The notes under the pieces: model-generated | The model's database searches: none | Seen by the model: only the letters and a program-made list of their open reading frames with translations | Told to the model about the DNA's origin: nothing | Part shown: piece by piece, positions 46,891-59,098 of the stretch | How the letters are laid out: every line of letters begins with the position of its first letter | Numbering within the stretch: the stretch's first letter is position 1 | Made by a program: the position numbers and the translations under genes | Origin: Adiantum capillus-veneris | Taxonomy: Eukaryota > Streptophyta > Polypodiopsida > Polypodiales > Pteridaceae | DNA length: 64,000 bases | Direction of reading: 5' to 3' | Assembly: GCA_014529385.2 (NCBI GenBank) | Contig: CM043967.1 | Coordinates: 3,186,001 to 3,250,000, forward strand

Positions 46891-49060
46891 GTACTTCGTC
46901 CCTTGCATTGACATTAGTGTAAGGTACTCGATATATTTGCAATAAAATTAGTGGGGAGTCGAATGAAAACATGTATAACATTTGGTACCTTTGCTAGGAC
47001 ATAATTGCCTAAGCTAGTCAAAACAGTCATACTCACCATCTCTTAAAAATTCCTCTAGTTCACTCTAGAGACCTTTATTTTTAGCACATAGGTAGCCATT
47101 GAGTTGGTTATTGTGTTTTGAGATTTGGTGATATTGGGATATCATTCCTCTAGAGACCTTTAGATTAGGATTTGGACGCATGGGACACGCTCTTGAGATC
47201 TTGGGTGAGGAAAGGAGATATTCACTTTGTGAGAAATTGTGTTAGTTTGCTAGTTTTGACATCTCTTGTCATTTTACAGCATTTTCTATAGGAGCAGGGC
47301 AAGTGATCATTCTACTAGAGGTGTGAACCACCTCTAATTCCAATCCGTATCATTAAAAATAGACATAGACATTTCATAGAAGTATTCTAGGGTGTGGCTT
47401 TGAAGTGTTTTATGAAATTTTTCTTGAAAACTTGATGCTACATAGGGTTGCTAAACCACTCTAGACACATAAACAATCAGAAGTAAACAATCTAAAATTT
47501 ACGTTGCTATGTATTATCGTGATATTGGACTTTTGGGTCAAAAATTTGAGTCAAAAAATGCAATGCCGAAAATGGGTGAGATTTGCCTGAAGCAATATCC
47601 AAATCTCCCATAAGGGATAGGGATTACTTTGATAAATTTGGGAAAAAATTGGAGTATCACAATACTAGTCTTTTGGGTCAGAATTGGGATTTTTTGCCAA
47701 GATCTAGATATACATTGTATAGACTAGCTCGTAGGTGAAGTTTCAAGAAATTTGGATATTTTGATTACCTCTAGAAACCAAAAATTGAAATCAAATAGTC
47801 TGCCAAACTAAAAATTGGACTTTTGGTCAAGCTTCAGTGATCCAAACCAAACTTGGGCACGATACTTAGCTTCACATTAAGGACAAGTGTATCAACTCAA
47901 ATATCTCATAGTATGTCCATAGCTCCAAGGCGATATTGAACTTTTGTTCAATATGAGGGTATCTGGGTTGATAGTTTTGTAGATATACTTGATACATCCC
48001 AAATAGTCAAGTTTGGGTTAAAAATATATCACAATGACCAAAATACACGAAAAACAAGGTTTAAGTGCAACTAGGTTTTTTTTATAGATCATAAACCTTC
48101 AACAGAGGGTTTCTTGCCCAAAAGTATTTCACATATGTAGTGTAGACACAGAACTTTAATATTGCTAGTTTTTTAGTTTTCTTTACATACTTGAAACATT
48201 GGTAGAGACAATGTTTCTTTATAGCAAATTGTAGTTGAAACTTGCTGGGGATTGATGAAAACTTGGAAATCAAGAAAGCGAAGTTAGCATCCAAAAACTA
48301 ATTGGTGATTTGCAAACATAATGACCTTAGGTTTGTAAAGCGCTAGGGAACCAAGGATTAGTATGAGATTTGGAGATCCAAGCTTCGACAAAAGAGAGTG
48401 TCAATCAGGGCAAAAGATTGCCTAAAATCTTTGAAGAGGAATTTGAATTCTACTTGGACACTAATTAAAAAATGGCTTCCATATCCAGTAATTTCGGGAC
48501 TAAAATTATCATTTGGTACTTTAGTGGCCGGATGTATTATATGAAGAATGCACATAGAGCTCACTTACATAGACCCTTCGGATGAGTGTGGTTAGGACTG
48601 ATGACCATGACATAGAGTTTGAGGCATAGCTACTGATAGGGAAACAAGGTGACTATTACAAGGACCCTAAGGATACCTTAATATAAAAAATTGTTAATGT
48701 TTGGGGACAGACGATAGTACAAATAGTGCCAATAGAACCACATCAAAAGAGGAAGTCACAAAAAAGCCACTTCTATTTGACTTAACTGGATATATCCTTT
48801 CACATTTGAGAATTTCTAAGAGAGAGAACCGATGATGGGACCTTAGGAGTTTACCATTGGGAGAATGGGTGTTTGACTAAACTTTTAATGGCATGGAATC
48901 CCAAATCTGGAACACTCCTAGTCAATAAGATCATTATGTCTTTAATTGGATGAAGGGGCAATGCTACCTAAATACATCTCCAGGGAAAAAATTTAACAAT
49001 GGGTTCAATGTCATGACACAAAATGAAATTAAGCAAACCAACTATCAAGGCCATATGATC
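46890..49060 (+). pseudogene. Remnant of a distant gypsy relative: LTR end, leader, gag start
   Basis: At 46897-46990 the text CGTCCCTTGCATTGACA...AACATTTGGTACCTTTGC parallels the 27-kb element's LTR end and primer site. The leader (47000-48560) has the same style. At 48599-48622 a 24-base stretch is identical to 19089-19112, the gag start (DDHDIEF). Near 48830 the frame TLGVYHWENG... parallels GVYCWEDRN of the first gag. After about 49060 similarity fades. It is heavily decayed and older than the other copies. Confidence 0.6.
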
Positions 49061-52000
49061 AGCATTAGTTGCCCAATAAAAAGAAAGTAGATCCTTCAGT
49101 TTTACATGTCTCATTCAAAAGTGTGAACATGGAAAAGGGCTCTACCCAACACAACACGAGAGTAGCTGATATCAGGATTTCATCTCCCAAGTGTTGGGGA
49201 TAAATGGGGGTTTGAACACCTCTAATCTGAACAAAATAGGTGGCAATCAAGCCGCCAATGAGCCAAGATAGACAGACATGAATAAAACCTTAATCCAACA
49301 TTTGCACTTATTATCAGCTCCTCTAGTTCATGGATGAGCAAGAGCAAATGCGAGAAGAGTCAGATCCACAAACTTCTAAAAGTGGGTTAAGAAATGTCAA
49401 AAAACAAGGAAGAGGAAGTAGTTGAAGGCAAAAAAATTAAGGTAGCTAGGCACATGGCCCGTATGAAAAGAACTAGACCAAATCTCTGTAGAAAAGGTGG
49501 CTTCAACCAAATCAAGGCAAACTGAAGTATACGTGGAGCTATACAAGCTCAAATCAAGTTTTAAGAAGATGAAAAAAATACCAAAATCCAAAGCAAGTCA
49601 TGTGGACCTCAAATTTGGAAAAACCCATCAAGGGGCTTCAAAACGATTTGAGCTTTTTTTGGCTAAATTAAATGAAAATTACTCAAGCAAAGTATACCAT
49701 TATGGTCTTATGCACTTGTACAACCCATTTGGACACAAAAAGGCCAAGGTGTTCCCAAAAAATTGATCAACATAATGTGTTTTGGGCTCCACATTCAACT
49801 TAAATTTCACATCTAGGTTGCTTAATCTAATTTTTGATCCCCCCCCAAAACTGTACGGTTCCATTGTTCACCCCACCTCAACAAACACGGGATGAAGTCA
49901 ACAAAGCTGAACCACAAACTTTGGATATAGAAGTACCAAAAGGGAAGGTGGTGGAATCCACGTTGGAAAGCCCTCCCAATATATTGAGAAAAAGCGCTCG
50001 ATTTGTATGATCCCCCATTTTGTAGTCTCTTTTAAAAATAAGATAAATGGTTTGCCACATTTACTTAAATTTACCTAAATAAGATAATGTTTGCTGTGCA
50101 ACGTTGTAATGTTTTAAAGTGAAAGCAAGACCATTTTCAAGCTCTACTAAGTCAAATGACCAAACACTTAGTTAAGTTTTGAATTTTTTTCTTTTTCTTG
50201 CTTTTTATGATTTTCAATGCTTTTTAGCAAAAAGCAGAGGTAGATCCTATTATTGCTACGAACAATAATGGTAAAGTTTGGTTTTGTAAAAATCTTCTTT
50301 TATAGCTTTTAGTGCTTTTTGCCAAAAAGTTCAATCACTTTCCTTTTGGTAACCTAGTGAAGTTGTGGTTCAATTAACATGATTTTTTTGAGAGAACTAA
50401 AAGAAAAGAGGAATGAACAAGGGAGAAATATGCACCACACTCCAATTGAACCTACATGCACACACAAGCAAGAGAGGAAAACCACACAAGATTAGAGATG
50501 GATTAACCACTAATTAGTTACAATCTAGCTAATCAAAGCATCATTAGCGATCATAAGAAGCATGAGAGAGGCATAGTGAAAGAGAATTAAGCATTGATTA
50601 GTGTAATTGATTAGTGTTAATCAAGTCATATGAGCAAGGAGAATCTCAAGGTCTCCATAGCCACACATCTCAAGAGCTCTCACCAAAGAGTGCTCTCAAC
50701 AAATGAGCTTAAGAACCCTTTCTTTTACACACTGCCTTATAAACCTAGGGTAAAAAATGCAATGTCCGGGTGCCCAAGGCCTTTAGGGCTCCACCACTTA
50801 CTGGATTTGCTACCTAGGCACACTAACTGACGTGTTCCTTACAGGTTGGAACTCCCATTGAGCCCGTAACACATTAAAAATATTTCAATGGTTTGAAATA
50901 AATCGGGAATTTATAATACATGACCATTTTGGGAAAATGCGAAAAATGTGTAACTCCAATCTTTACTGCTTCTTCATGTTGATCTTCGATGTGCATCCAT
51001 ATGTCTTTGGTCTGTAGCAGCTTCTATTAACTAACGTTGACTCAATTAACATTCCCCCCTTCCGATTTTAGTGCCCATCCTCGGGCATTGTTGAAAAGTG
51101 TCCGTGGAGGCGGTGGAAGGTTTTGATTGATTGGTGATGGGCTGATCGTTTTCATTTGTTGTTGGATTTGTTGATGAGGTTCAATTTTCTGTAACATCTT
51201 CATTGGTCCGAATATGTTTGATGTGAGAGATGATGTTGCATTTATCCGTTGTAATAGCATAATGATGAGGCTACTATTTATTTATGAAAAGTATGCACAA
51301 GAGAAGTAGAATTATGAGGTTCTAAATTAGGGTCTAATACCTGGATGACCAAAGGGTAAAAATCTAGTGGGAAAAACTGCCTTTGGGATACATGCATTAA
51401 TGGAATACTTATTAGCACGATAAATATTAATAAAATACTCAAGGGATTATTTGCTGATAGATATTAAATTGAAAAGCAGCAAATATGAGAGGATAGCATG
51501 AGGAACATTGGTTTGCATGTTGTAGTCCACTCAAGGTGCATAGGTGGAAGCAAAAAAGAGTGTCTAATGCATATGTCCAATGGTGGGACATCGTATATAT
51601 GCATATATAGAAATGCAAGGAAAACAATATGCTATGTAAGAAAGATTTTGAGGGGTTCTTCAGAAAGATGGAGTAGCTATAAAAGCATATGACATGGCTT
51701 TGCAAGCTGGCACCCCTTTAAGAATGGTTTTCTTTGACAAGGATATGTGCTCTCATCTTACTGTGCACTGTGCGTGAGTGTTGGACTCTACGACACTCCA
51801 CCAATTGTAAGTTAATAGACTTTGACTCTTATGCTCATCTCATCCAGCATGAGCGACACGACTTAGATATGCTCAACTCTTCCAGCTTGAGCATAAGCCT
51901 ATTAACTACGACTCTTACCACAGAGTTTAATATGATTTGAAGTTTAGGGACTAATGCTTTGCTCATTTTATGGCTCAGCAGCCCGACTTTGACTATGCCA

Positions 52001-52252
52001 AAGAGTGTTTTTTGTACCATGGCTACTTGAATTTTTACATTCTTGTGCTTACTACAAACATTTCTTCAGGTAAAAGTAAGCTTGAATCCTCAAAAAGAGG
52101 ATTAGTAAAGGACCAAGTTGGCATTGAAGGTTTCTTTTGCCATACCTATTTTATCATCTTTGAATCTGCATTCTCGTGGTTGTATTGGAAGACTTAGGAA
52201 TCCAAATCTCTTGATGACCTTTGTATCTCCTTTGTTGACTTTGTTGAGCTCT
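49061..52252. other. No recognisable gene
   Basis: An 89-codon lysine-rich frame at 49497-49766 has no motif I know. The rest is AT-rich with many stops on both strands. C- and G-runs occur near 49841. Confidence 0.4.
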
Positions 52253-53330
52253 TTAGATCTTCATGGAGGTCTGGTGTAGCTGTAACTGGCTTATGGTTGA
52301 CTGGTAGCCAAACCTTTGTATACCCTGTGTAGAACCCTTGTCCAGAGGAAGATTCTTTGAGATCCGTCTTTGTTCTATATTATCTTGAAAGTTGTGGTAG
52401 ACTTTAGCATCTTTCAATGTTGTTCTATTGTATACTTGCTTCTTAGGTATCCTAGGATATTGTTGAGGTTGATACCTTGTGGGCCTTCTTTCTTGGGAGG
52501 GACTTGAAGTTACTTCATATGCCCTAACCTGCGGTTTTGGTACCCATATCTGTCTGTTACCTCCATAGTACTCATGTTCCTTTAAGCTCCATTGTGATGC
52601 TATCCATCCCATGTGTTTGTCTTTCTGTGTTGAATTCCTGTCTTTAATCCAAACTGGATCATTGACTTTGACTAAACTGCTCGGAACAAACACTTGCTTG
52701 ACCTTCCTTTGCTTTCTTGAGTACTTTGGGTGAAATATCTTTGCTTTTTTTGTTTCAATTGGGTCAGCAATTGACTTTACGTTTTGAAATCCTTACTTGC
52801 TAGAAGTGTCTGATCCACGAGGGTTCTTTGATGTAGAGGCATATGTTGTCACACCTTCTGTGCTAATCGGTGGAAGTTCCACTTTAGCTTTACCTTTGTC
52901 TGCAAGATTTGTCTTTGATTCTTATGACTTTTGCAACTCTGAATTTAGCATTAATGGTACCTGTAAATGTTGTTGGCTACCTCTTGGAAAAGAGAGTATT
53001 AGCATTATATCTTCTTTGTAGGCTTTGTGTTGGTCTAACCACTGATGTCCAAGGATGACATCTGCAAGCATTTCCTTTGAAGGCTTCACTTGAAACTTTA
53101 CCTACTCTTCATGATTTTGGATGCTAAGGGTAGCAACCATTTCTTTTTTATTTGTAGTCTTACCCATGATATCTCTATTATCTGGTTTGCCCTGAGGAAT
53201 CTCTAGAATGCTCTGGATGTTGTTTGCAACCATATTGCACTTTGCTTCTTTATTTAGTAGGGTATTGCATCTGCCACTCGCTCCTTTTATACTACTGAGG
53301 ACTATAGTTATTCTTGTTGTTGGTTCTTTT
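52253..53330 (-). pseudogene. Retroelement fragment with retropepsin-like segment
   Basis: Minus-strand reading gives GASGRCNTLLNKEAKC (about 53275), then LSIQNHEE*VKFQV and MLADVILGHQWLDQHKAY (about 53075-53020). Together these resemble a retroelement aspartic protease (GAS..., then ..VILG..WL..H). The catalytic Asp is not seen. Downstream is a basic, proline- and glutamine-rich 146-codon frame (52693-52253) with no known motif. It could belong to a gypsy-type or another reverse-transcribing element. I see no reverse transcriptase to decide. Confidence 0.4.
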
Positions 53331-53534
53331 GAAGATCTATGTCAAAATTTTGTCATGGTCTCATCTTGAACTAATTGTGTCTCTATGGAGGGTGACTTGA
53401 GACTTTGTGTTCCAATCTGACTTACAACAGCTAATTCAACTGGCAATGTCTAGATCTTTGGAATTACTATTGCTTCTTGGTTGTGTGCAACCTTGTTCTT
53501 CTTTACTTCTTGCTTACAAAGAAAGAAGGAATGA

Positions 53535-53919
53535 GTACGTCCCCAAAGAGTTGGTCTAACGGTAATGCTTTGGCCTCTCAACCTACGGGTTGTGGGTTCA
53601 AAGCCCCTGTTGGGTCACACTCTAGAGGGACACCTTGTGCTCACCTGGTGTTCACGTTGCTAGGGCTCTTGCCCTTGGACACTCGAGTGCATCCTCCTCC
53701 TGGGGTGGGTCACCTGAGGAGGAGGTTCCTAGCTGGTTGCTACGAGTTCTCTCCGTCGTTCCCAGCATGTGGTGCATCAATTAGGTGGCCATGGTGATGC
53801 CTACGCGTGGCTCTTGCCCGATGGTACGCAGCCCTTGCCCGACCATGTAACATGGCTAATATTTGGAAGGGATAAGCACCTCCCCCTATGGGCCCTATGG
53901 TGTGTCGAAAAAAAAAAGA
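53535..53919 (+). mobile_element. tRNA-derived SINE
   Basis: Pol III boxes lie near the left end: A box TGGTCTAACGG (53552-53562) and B box GGTTCAAAGCC (53595-53605). About 385 bases later it ends GTGTCG plus an A-rich tail. The 11-bp duplication AGAAGGAATGA flanks it (53524-53534 and 53920-53930). It sits in the extra ORF of the gypsy copy, whose text resumes exactly after it (TTACTTACCTGGGTGCACC, reading TYLGAP). The head resembles a tRNA but has no paired acceptor stem, so it is not a tRNA gene. It needs LINE proteins to move. Confidence 0.9.
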
Positions 53920-53930
53920 AGAAGGAATGA

Positions 53931-56696
53931 TTACTTACCTGGGTGCACCAAAGATATTGACAAGAATTGCATACCATGCCATCGGCATGATCAACAACCT
54001 ACCACCTGCCCCAGATCAAAACACCTAGATAGTGTCAGCTCAACCATCTCCTCAAGCTACAAGATCGGCTAAAAGATCATACAAATCAAGTGAAGAATCC
54101 GTTGAGAGCTCGCCAAAATGGCACAGTAGTGAGAGCTCGGATAACGAAGAAAGGAGAGCGTGCATTGAGGAAATGAAGCGAAAAGCCGTGGCAGCACACC
54201 AAGAAGAGCCCGTCCAAAAGCAAGTCCGGTTTGAAAGAGAGAAACACACATACCAACGCAGTCGACAAGCACAAGGAAAGGATCCAAAAAAATGGGTGTG
54301 TGTTGAACCTAAAGGCCCAAGAACAAAGCAGCACACCAACAAGTAGGCTGAAGAACCCGCAGATGTGCTAGAACAGATGTACTAAGAAGCCAAAGTTCTA
54401 AAGCTGAAAGAAGCACAAGAGGCAGCAAAACTGCAAAAGAGAGCAGAGGAAGCCACTACACAAGGAGAAGCACAAAAAGCCCAAGGTGATTTGTCTCCCC
54501 GCATCCCTTCTCATGTCTCTACACGCTTTGATCAACCAATGTCGAGCCCACCACCATCACCGACAGTTAAAGACACAACAAATGAGCCAACAAAAGAATC
54601 AGAATCTAAATAAGAGAAAGCAGCAGAAGCTACACAAGCATCTGAACATCAAGAAGCAGCGGAAACATCATAACAAGTAGATGTCTCTACTCAAGAGAAG
54701 CAAATAGAGAGAGAGCCAGAGACAGAAAAGGCAGCTAGTCCTACACCAGAAGAGGACTCCACAAAATTTGAGCACACAAGAGAACAAGAGGCCCAAGAAA
54801 CACCCTCTACCTCCACGAAAAAAGAACAGCCAGGCTACAAGAACAACAGCAATTAGCTGTCATGATGCAACTAGAGGTAAAAGAATCTGCAGAAACATCA
54901 AGGCAGTTAACACAAAGCGAAGACTGGCAAAAATCGAATGATGAAGTCATCCTGCAAGTGAATGAATATGATAAGCAAATGCAGGAGATGACTGAAAGAC
55001 TTCACTCAGCAGCACTTGGCCGTAGCACAAGGGCCAAAGAATTAGAGATGGTGATCGACGCACTCCAATGGGAGTTAGACGACAAACTTAATATTATCAC
55101 CGATCTCGAGAGACAGGTGCAGGAGGTGAGAGCAGAAGCTAAACAACATCAGCTCGCTAGAAATAAGCAACAAAAAGAAATGGAGGAACTAGGTGAGATG
55201 CTTACCAAACTGTCAGATGCATGCAAAGCCAAGGATCCGTAGTTACAAATGAGCTCCTAACTACCACCCTTTCAGCTCAAAAAATCCAAGTACAATTAGA
55301 TGTAGCCAACGCTTCCCTATAGTACTCAGAACAAAGGATACATGATCAGACATATTCTTGCGGCAAATACGAGAGAATCCAGTCGTGCCCTCGATCAAGG
55401 GAACAGACAAGGTCTACAAGGCACTAGAAAAGAAAAATAAAGACCTCGAGCTGGAGCTGAAATTAGAGCAATCTTAGCGCAAAGACCTGGCCTTGATGCG
55501 GATCCAAAGAGAAGACGAACTGCTAAAAGAGATAGCTGAACTCAAAAGTGTCAACCAGCTATTGAGAGAGGGAAGGCCGGAAACGCAAGAAGAGGCAGGC
55601 ACTTCGGAGCAGCCTCAGATAGAAATACCCTCAGTATCATTTGTTGAAATGGAGACACAGTCCACAATAGAGATGAGTGGCGAGGAAGATTTTCAGGTAC
55701 CCATTACAGAAGCACACACAGCGCCCATGGTCCAGCTCTCAAAGGTTGAAGAAGATGCACTAAAAGAAAAAGTTATACAAGAGGTACATGAGCAATGGAA
55801 GGCAGCAATGGATTGGGAGCTCAGAGTACTTCATTCAGTCAATGTCACACAACTCACTCCCAATCAAATAAATACGCAAATGGCACCAACAGTCCCTACC
55901 CTACCCTCTGATTAAAGTTGAGTTGCTATAAGTAAAAGAAAGACTTTACACAGACATGCAAGTCAAGGGTGCAGATAAAGAACACCCAAAGTGGAGGTGG
56001 AGCTGGCTGAACAAGAATCCTAGGTACTTGATTATGTTCACGAGAGCATCTACGGCACTGCAAAAAGATCCAACCTTCTGTCATGTACCAAGAATAAGGA
56101 CCTGGATAGCACATGAGGCACTACGAAAGAAGCAGCCAACTTGGCTGAATTACCCTAGATTGCCTGCTCCAGAAAAGGGAACAGCAACTGAAGAATACAT
56201 GGTGAAAACCCTAAAGGGCGCCATGTCATTCTTTAAAAGTCTACTAAATTTGTCATGTGCTATGGTATATAAAATCTGCCTAATGCTGCTCACCTACATC
56301 GAAGTGTTCAATGAGCCAGAGCAAGCAGGTGCCCCTTGGATGTCATTCCTCGAGGGAAATAAAGGTTTGTGCTATGATCTCAGTGGCCAACCTTCCGAAG
56401 AAGTCCTCTATGGCTTCTATGCCAGATGTATGTTTCTACCTTCACACAATATGTTGGCCTTTGAGGAAGCATTTCACACGGGATTCTTCACCTGGCGAAT
56501 GAAAATATTTGCGCCATTGATTAGCAACCTCACGTCAAGGTTTGTAGGCTACTCAGTGGTGGAGCTCAAAAACAGAGTAACTATGCAATTTTTGCAAGTA
56601 CCAGATAAAGAAAGGAAGATCAAATACCAAAAGGCACTACGTGCGCTTAAAGACCGCCTCGCCAGTCGCCAACCCAAAGACTACTTCATCCCATAA
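53931..56696 (+). pseudogene. Extra ORF of the gypsy family, second copy
   Basis: Parallels 39690-42360 in order: YLGAPKILTRIAYHAIGM; EESVESSPKWHSSESSDNEE; a basic stretch; a long charged linker; coiled coils (EVILQVNEYDKQMQEM, VIDALQWELDDK); EEAGTSEQP; FVEMETQSTIEMSGEEDFQV; WELRVLHSVNVTQLTPNQ. It ends with the conserved tail WMSFLEGNKGLCYDLSGQ to SRQPKDYFIP at 56696. Some segments missing or scrambled in the first copy are intact here (for example LNKNPRYLIMFTRAS to EEYMVKTLKGAMSFF). Frameshifts occur near 54350, 55250 and 55920. Both copies end 30-40 bases before the polypurine tract. Confidence 0.78.
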
Positions 56697-56736
56697 AGCT
56701 GTGTTAAGGGACGACACAGGCGAGGAGGGGGGGAAT

Positions 56737-57674
56737 GTTAGCAGTAAGCTAACACGGATACCATTTTTTTGAGGTTCTCATTGTAAAACACTTATTATTT
56801 TTATAAATCAAAAATATTGTAACTCCTATTTTCTTGGATAAACTTTGTAATTAATGAGCCTGGGCTACAAGCTTCCAGATCGAATCAACCTGTCATTACC
56901 CATCTTTGGTAGAACTCCCAAATTATTAGTTTTGACCACCAAAAACCTTGGCTAAGCTATAAAAGCCAATTTTTGTAAGTTATTGTTAAGTTTTTGGATA
57001 ATAGAAACGCAGTGTGAGCTAACGGCGCTCACTCCTCTCCTTCTCGCACTTTCTACTCCCTCCTCGGTTGTCACATTGCAGTCACGTTTGTTGCATTGCA
57101 ACCACATGTAAGAGCTCTACGCATTGATGTAAACACATCACAATAATTCGTAGGTTTTGGCGTCGTCGACCTGCGGCCTAATTTCATCATAACTAGGTTT
57201 TTTTACACTTTCAAATCAAAAACTAAGCATAGGCGGGGTATTGGGGCATCAATGCTAAGCATTTATATGCATTCTGGGTCGAAAACGACTAGGTCAAAAA
57301 TCCACCGCACTGTTAATAATTGCGATTTTGGAACTTGACCTAAAGCCCACCTAAAGTGGGGTTTGAGACCATAAGCATGTGTGCTTAGGTCTTATAAACA
57401 TGTCTTAGAAGTTTTGTTACGTTTGGATGTCATTTGATGCCGTAACGGATGTGATTTGGTTGCCCATGAGCGATTGGCTTTTGGTGATTTTAGTCATTTG
57501 AGTGTAGCTTGAGTTAGATGCGAGTTGTTAGTTGTTTTTTGAGATATTGACAACCTCTTGTAGCTTCTATGCACTAGTCGAGTCAGCTTCATCCCATGGA
57601 TTGACAATTTAATCGTGGTTCTCGCTAATACTGCAATATAAGATAGGATGGTGAGGTTAGACATGCGTCCCACA
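56737..57674 (+). repeat. 3' LTR of the second gypsy copy
   Basis: 938 bases from TGTTAGCAGTAAGC to CGTCCCACA, TATAAAAG at 56958-56965. More diverged from the two LTRs of the 27-kb element than they are from each other. Confidence 0.92.
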
Positions 57675-59050
57675 ATTGTCTCAATGTATGACCATGAGAT
57701 TCTATAGTAGGCCTTATCTAGATCAAGCTGGAGGAGGACACATTCTTTCTTGGTAAAATAAGTGTATTCAATACCAACCATGGTGGCCAAGATGTTGTTA
57801 TAAATTGACCCACCTTTCATGAATCCATGTTGGTGGGGGGTGATGATTCTATTCAAGGTTGGAGCCAGTCTTAGAGCAATCACTTTAGCAATGATCTTGT
57901 ATGCAGCTTTCATATCGCGGATTGGATTCTATGTACCATAGAGGGCTAGGATCGAGGGTCAACGGCTCCCACATCTTGCCTTAGCTTACACATGACCGTC
58001 TTAGCTAAGGACTAACTTTTTCTTCTTCCCCTCCAGGGATCATGTGTATTTACTAGCCTTGGCTATGTGAAGCTTAAGGGGAAAGTGATCCAACATGCTT
58101 TTGGAGGTATCAACACATAGCATCACAGATGAGGGAAGCGAGTCTACATGATGGGAGATGTAACATCTATCCAGATGAGACATTGTGTTGGCATATTGGA
58201 GGCTTGTGTATGTCATATTAGGACAGCTACTCCATGGACCTGCATTCCACAATATGAGCAACACCCATTTCTCGTAGAGTGCCTGCCATTTGTCTTTTTC
58301 AGAGCTAGCCAAGAGACTACCCGCCGATCCCGTCTTATCCTTGCGAGCTTCAATCATGTTGAAGTCTCCCATGATGCACCAGTCACCTTCGATTGGTTGT
58401 TCCTTGAGATCCACCCAAATTCAACATGCTTTTGGAGGTATGGACACATAGCATCGTATATGAGGGAAGCGAGTCTGACTAATGGGAGATGTAACATCTG
58501 TCTAGATGAGACACCGTGTTGGCATATTGGAGGCTCATGTATGTATTATCAGGAGAGCTACTCCACGGACCTGCATTCCACAAATCAAGCAACATCCATT
58601 TCTTATAGAGTGCCTGCCATTTGTCTTTTTCAGAGCCAGCCAGGAGACTAGCCGATCCCGTCTTATCCTTGCGAGCTTCAAACATGTTGAAGTCTCCCAT
58701 GATGCCCAGTCATCTTCAATAGGTTGTTCCTTGAGATCCACCCAAATTTTGGCTCTCCGCTTAGCATCACAGGGAGCATAGACATTGATAATGGTGAAGG
58801 ATGGCCTACCCACTTGATCCTTACCCCAAGGACTCTACCGGAGACATGGTCAAACACAACCTGTGGCTCCAACTCCCTATCAAAAATGGAGAGTACCCCT
58901 CTAAACCCGAGAGTGTCATCTCCATAGAACACCAACTTACTCGCTAGCACCTACTTCCTAAAGTAAGAAGCGTCAAGGTGGTGTTCTCGAATTAGCCAAC
59001 AATTTGTAGCTTGTTTTCAGACCTCCTCCCAAAAGAGAGTACTTTTCTTT
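57675..59050 (-). pseudogene. LINE ORF2: endonuclease and truncated reverse transcriptase
   Basis: Reading leftwards: FYGDDTLGFRGVLSIFDREL and INVYAPCDAKRR, then GDFNMFEARKDKTGSA, KWMLLDLWN and MSHLDRCYIS. These are the core motifs of the apurinic endonuclease that nicks target DNA (GDFN; the SHLDR box). The domain is partly duplicated in tandem (58090-58751). After DHFPLKLH (about 58075) a deletion removes the start of the reverse transcriptase. From 57913 it resumes: YKIIAKVIALRLAPTLNRII, HGFMKGGSIYNNILAT, LLQLDLDKAYYRISWSYIE (A motif). It stops at 57675, where the gypsy LTR begins. The catalytic DD box is lost. Confidence 0.87.
58090..58751. repeat. 331-bp tandem duplication in the LINE endonuclease
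   Basis: Landmarks recur 331 bases apart, for example AACATGCTTTTGGAGGTAT at 58092 and 58423, and GGGAGATGTAACATCT at 58153 and 58484. Each unit holds the GDFN to SHLDR part. The copies differ at several sites. It is degenerate, so it arose some time ago. Confidence 0.9.
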
Positions 59051-59098
59051 GTAGACTTTATGCCTTTCACATTCTAGGACTGAATATGTAAGTCGTCA

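Larger units (their letters stand above)
53508..57674 (+). mobile_element. Second copy of the gypsy family, 5' truncated
   Basis: From about 53508 the sequence follows the extra ORF of the 27-kb element (TKKEG...TYLGAP), runs to a matching polypurine tract and ends with a full LTR. The 5' part is missing; left of 53508 is an unrelated minus-strand retroelement piece, so a deletion or rearrangement joined them. A SINE interrupts it at 53535-53919. At its right end it has split a LINE. Confidence 0.88.

Noticed and set aside
49497-49766. 89-codon lysine-rich frame as a gene
   Set aside because: Composition follows local A-richness and no domain or context supports it.
52253-53330. Integrated pararetrovirus
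   Set aside because: Only a weak protease-like segment is visible; no movement protein, coat or reverse transcriptase motif supports it.
53552-53620. Functional tRNA gene
   Set aside because: Pol III boxes are present but there is no complementary acceptor stem, and an A tail with target duplications shows a SINE.
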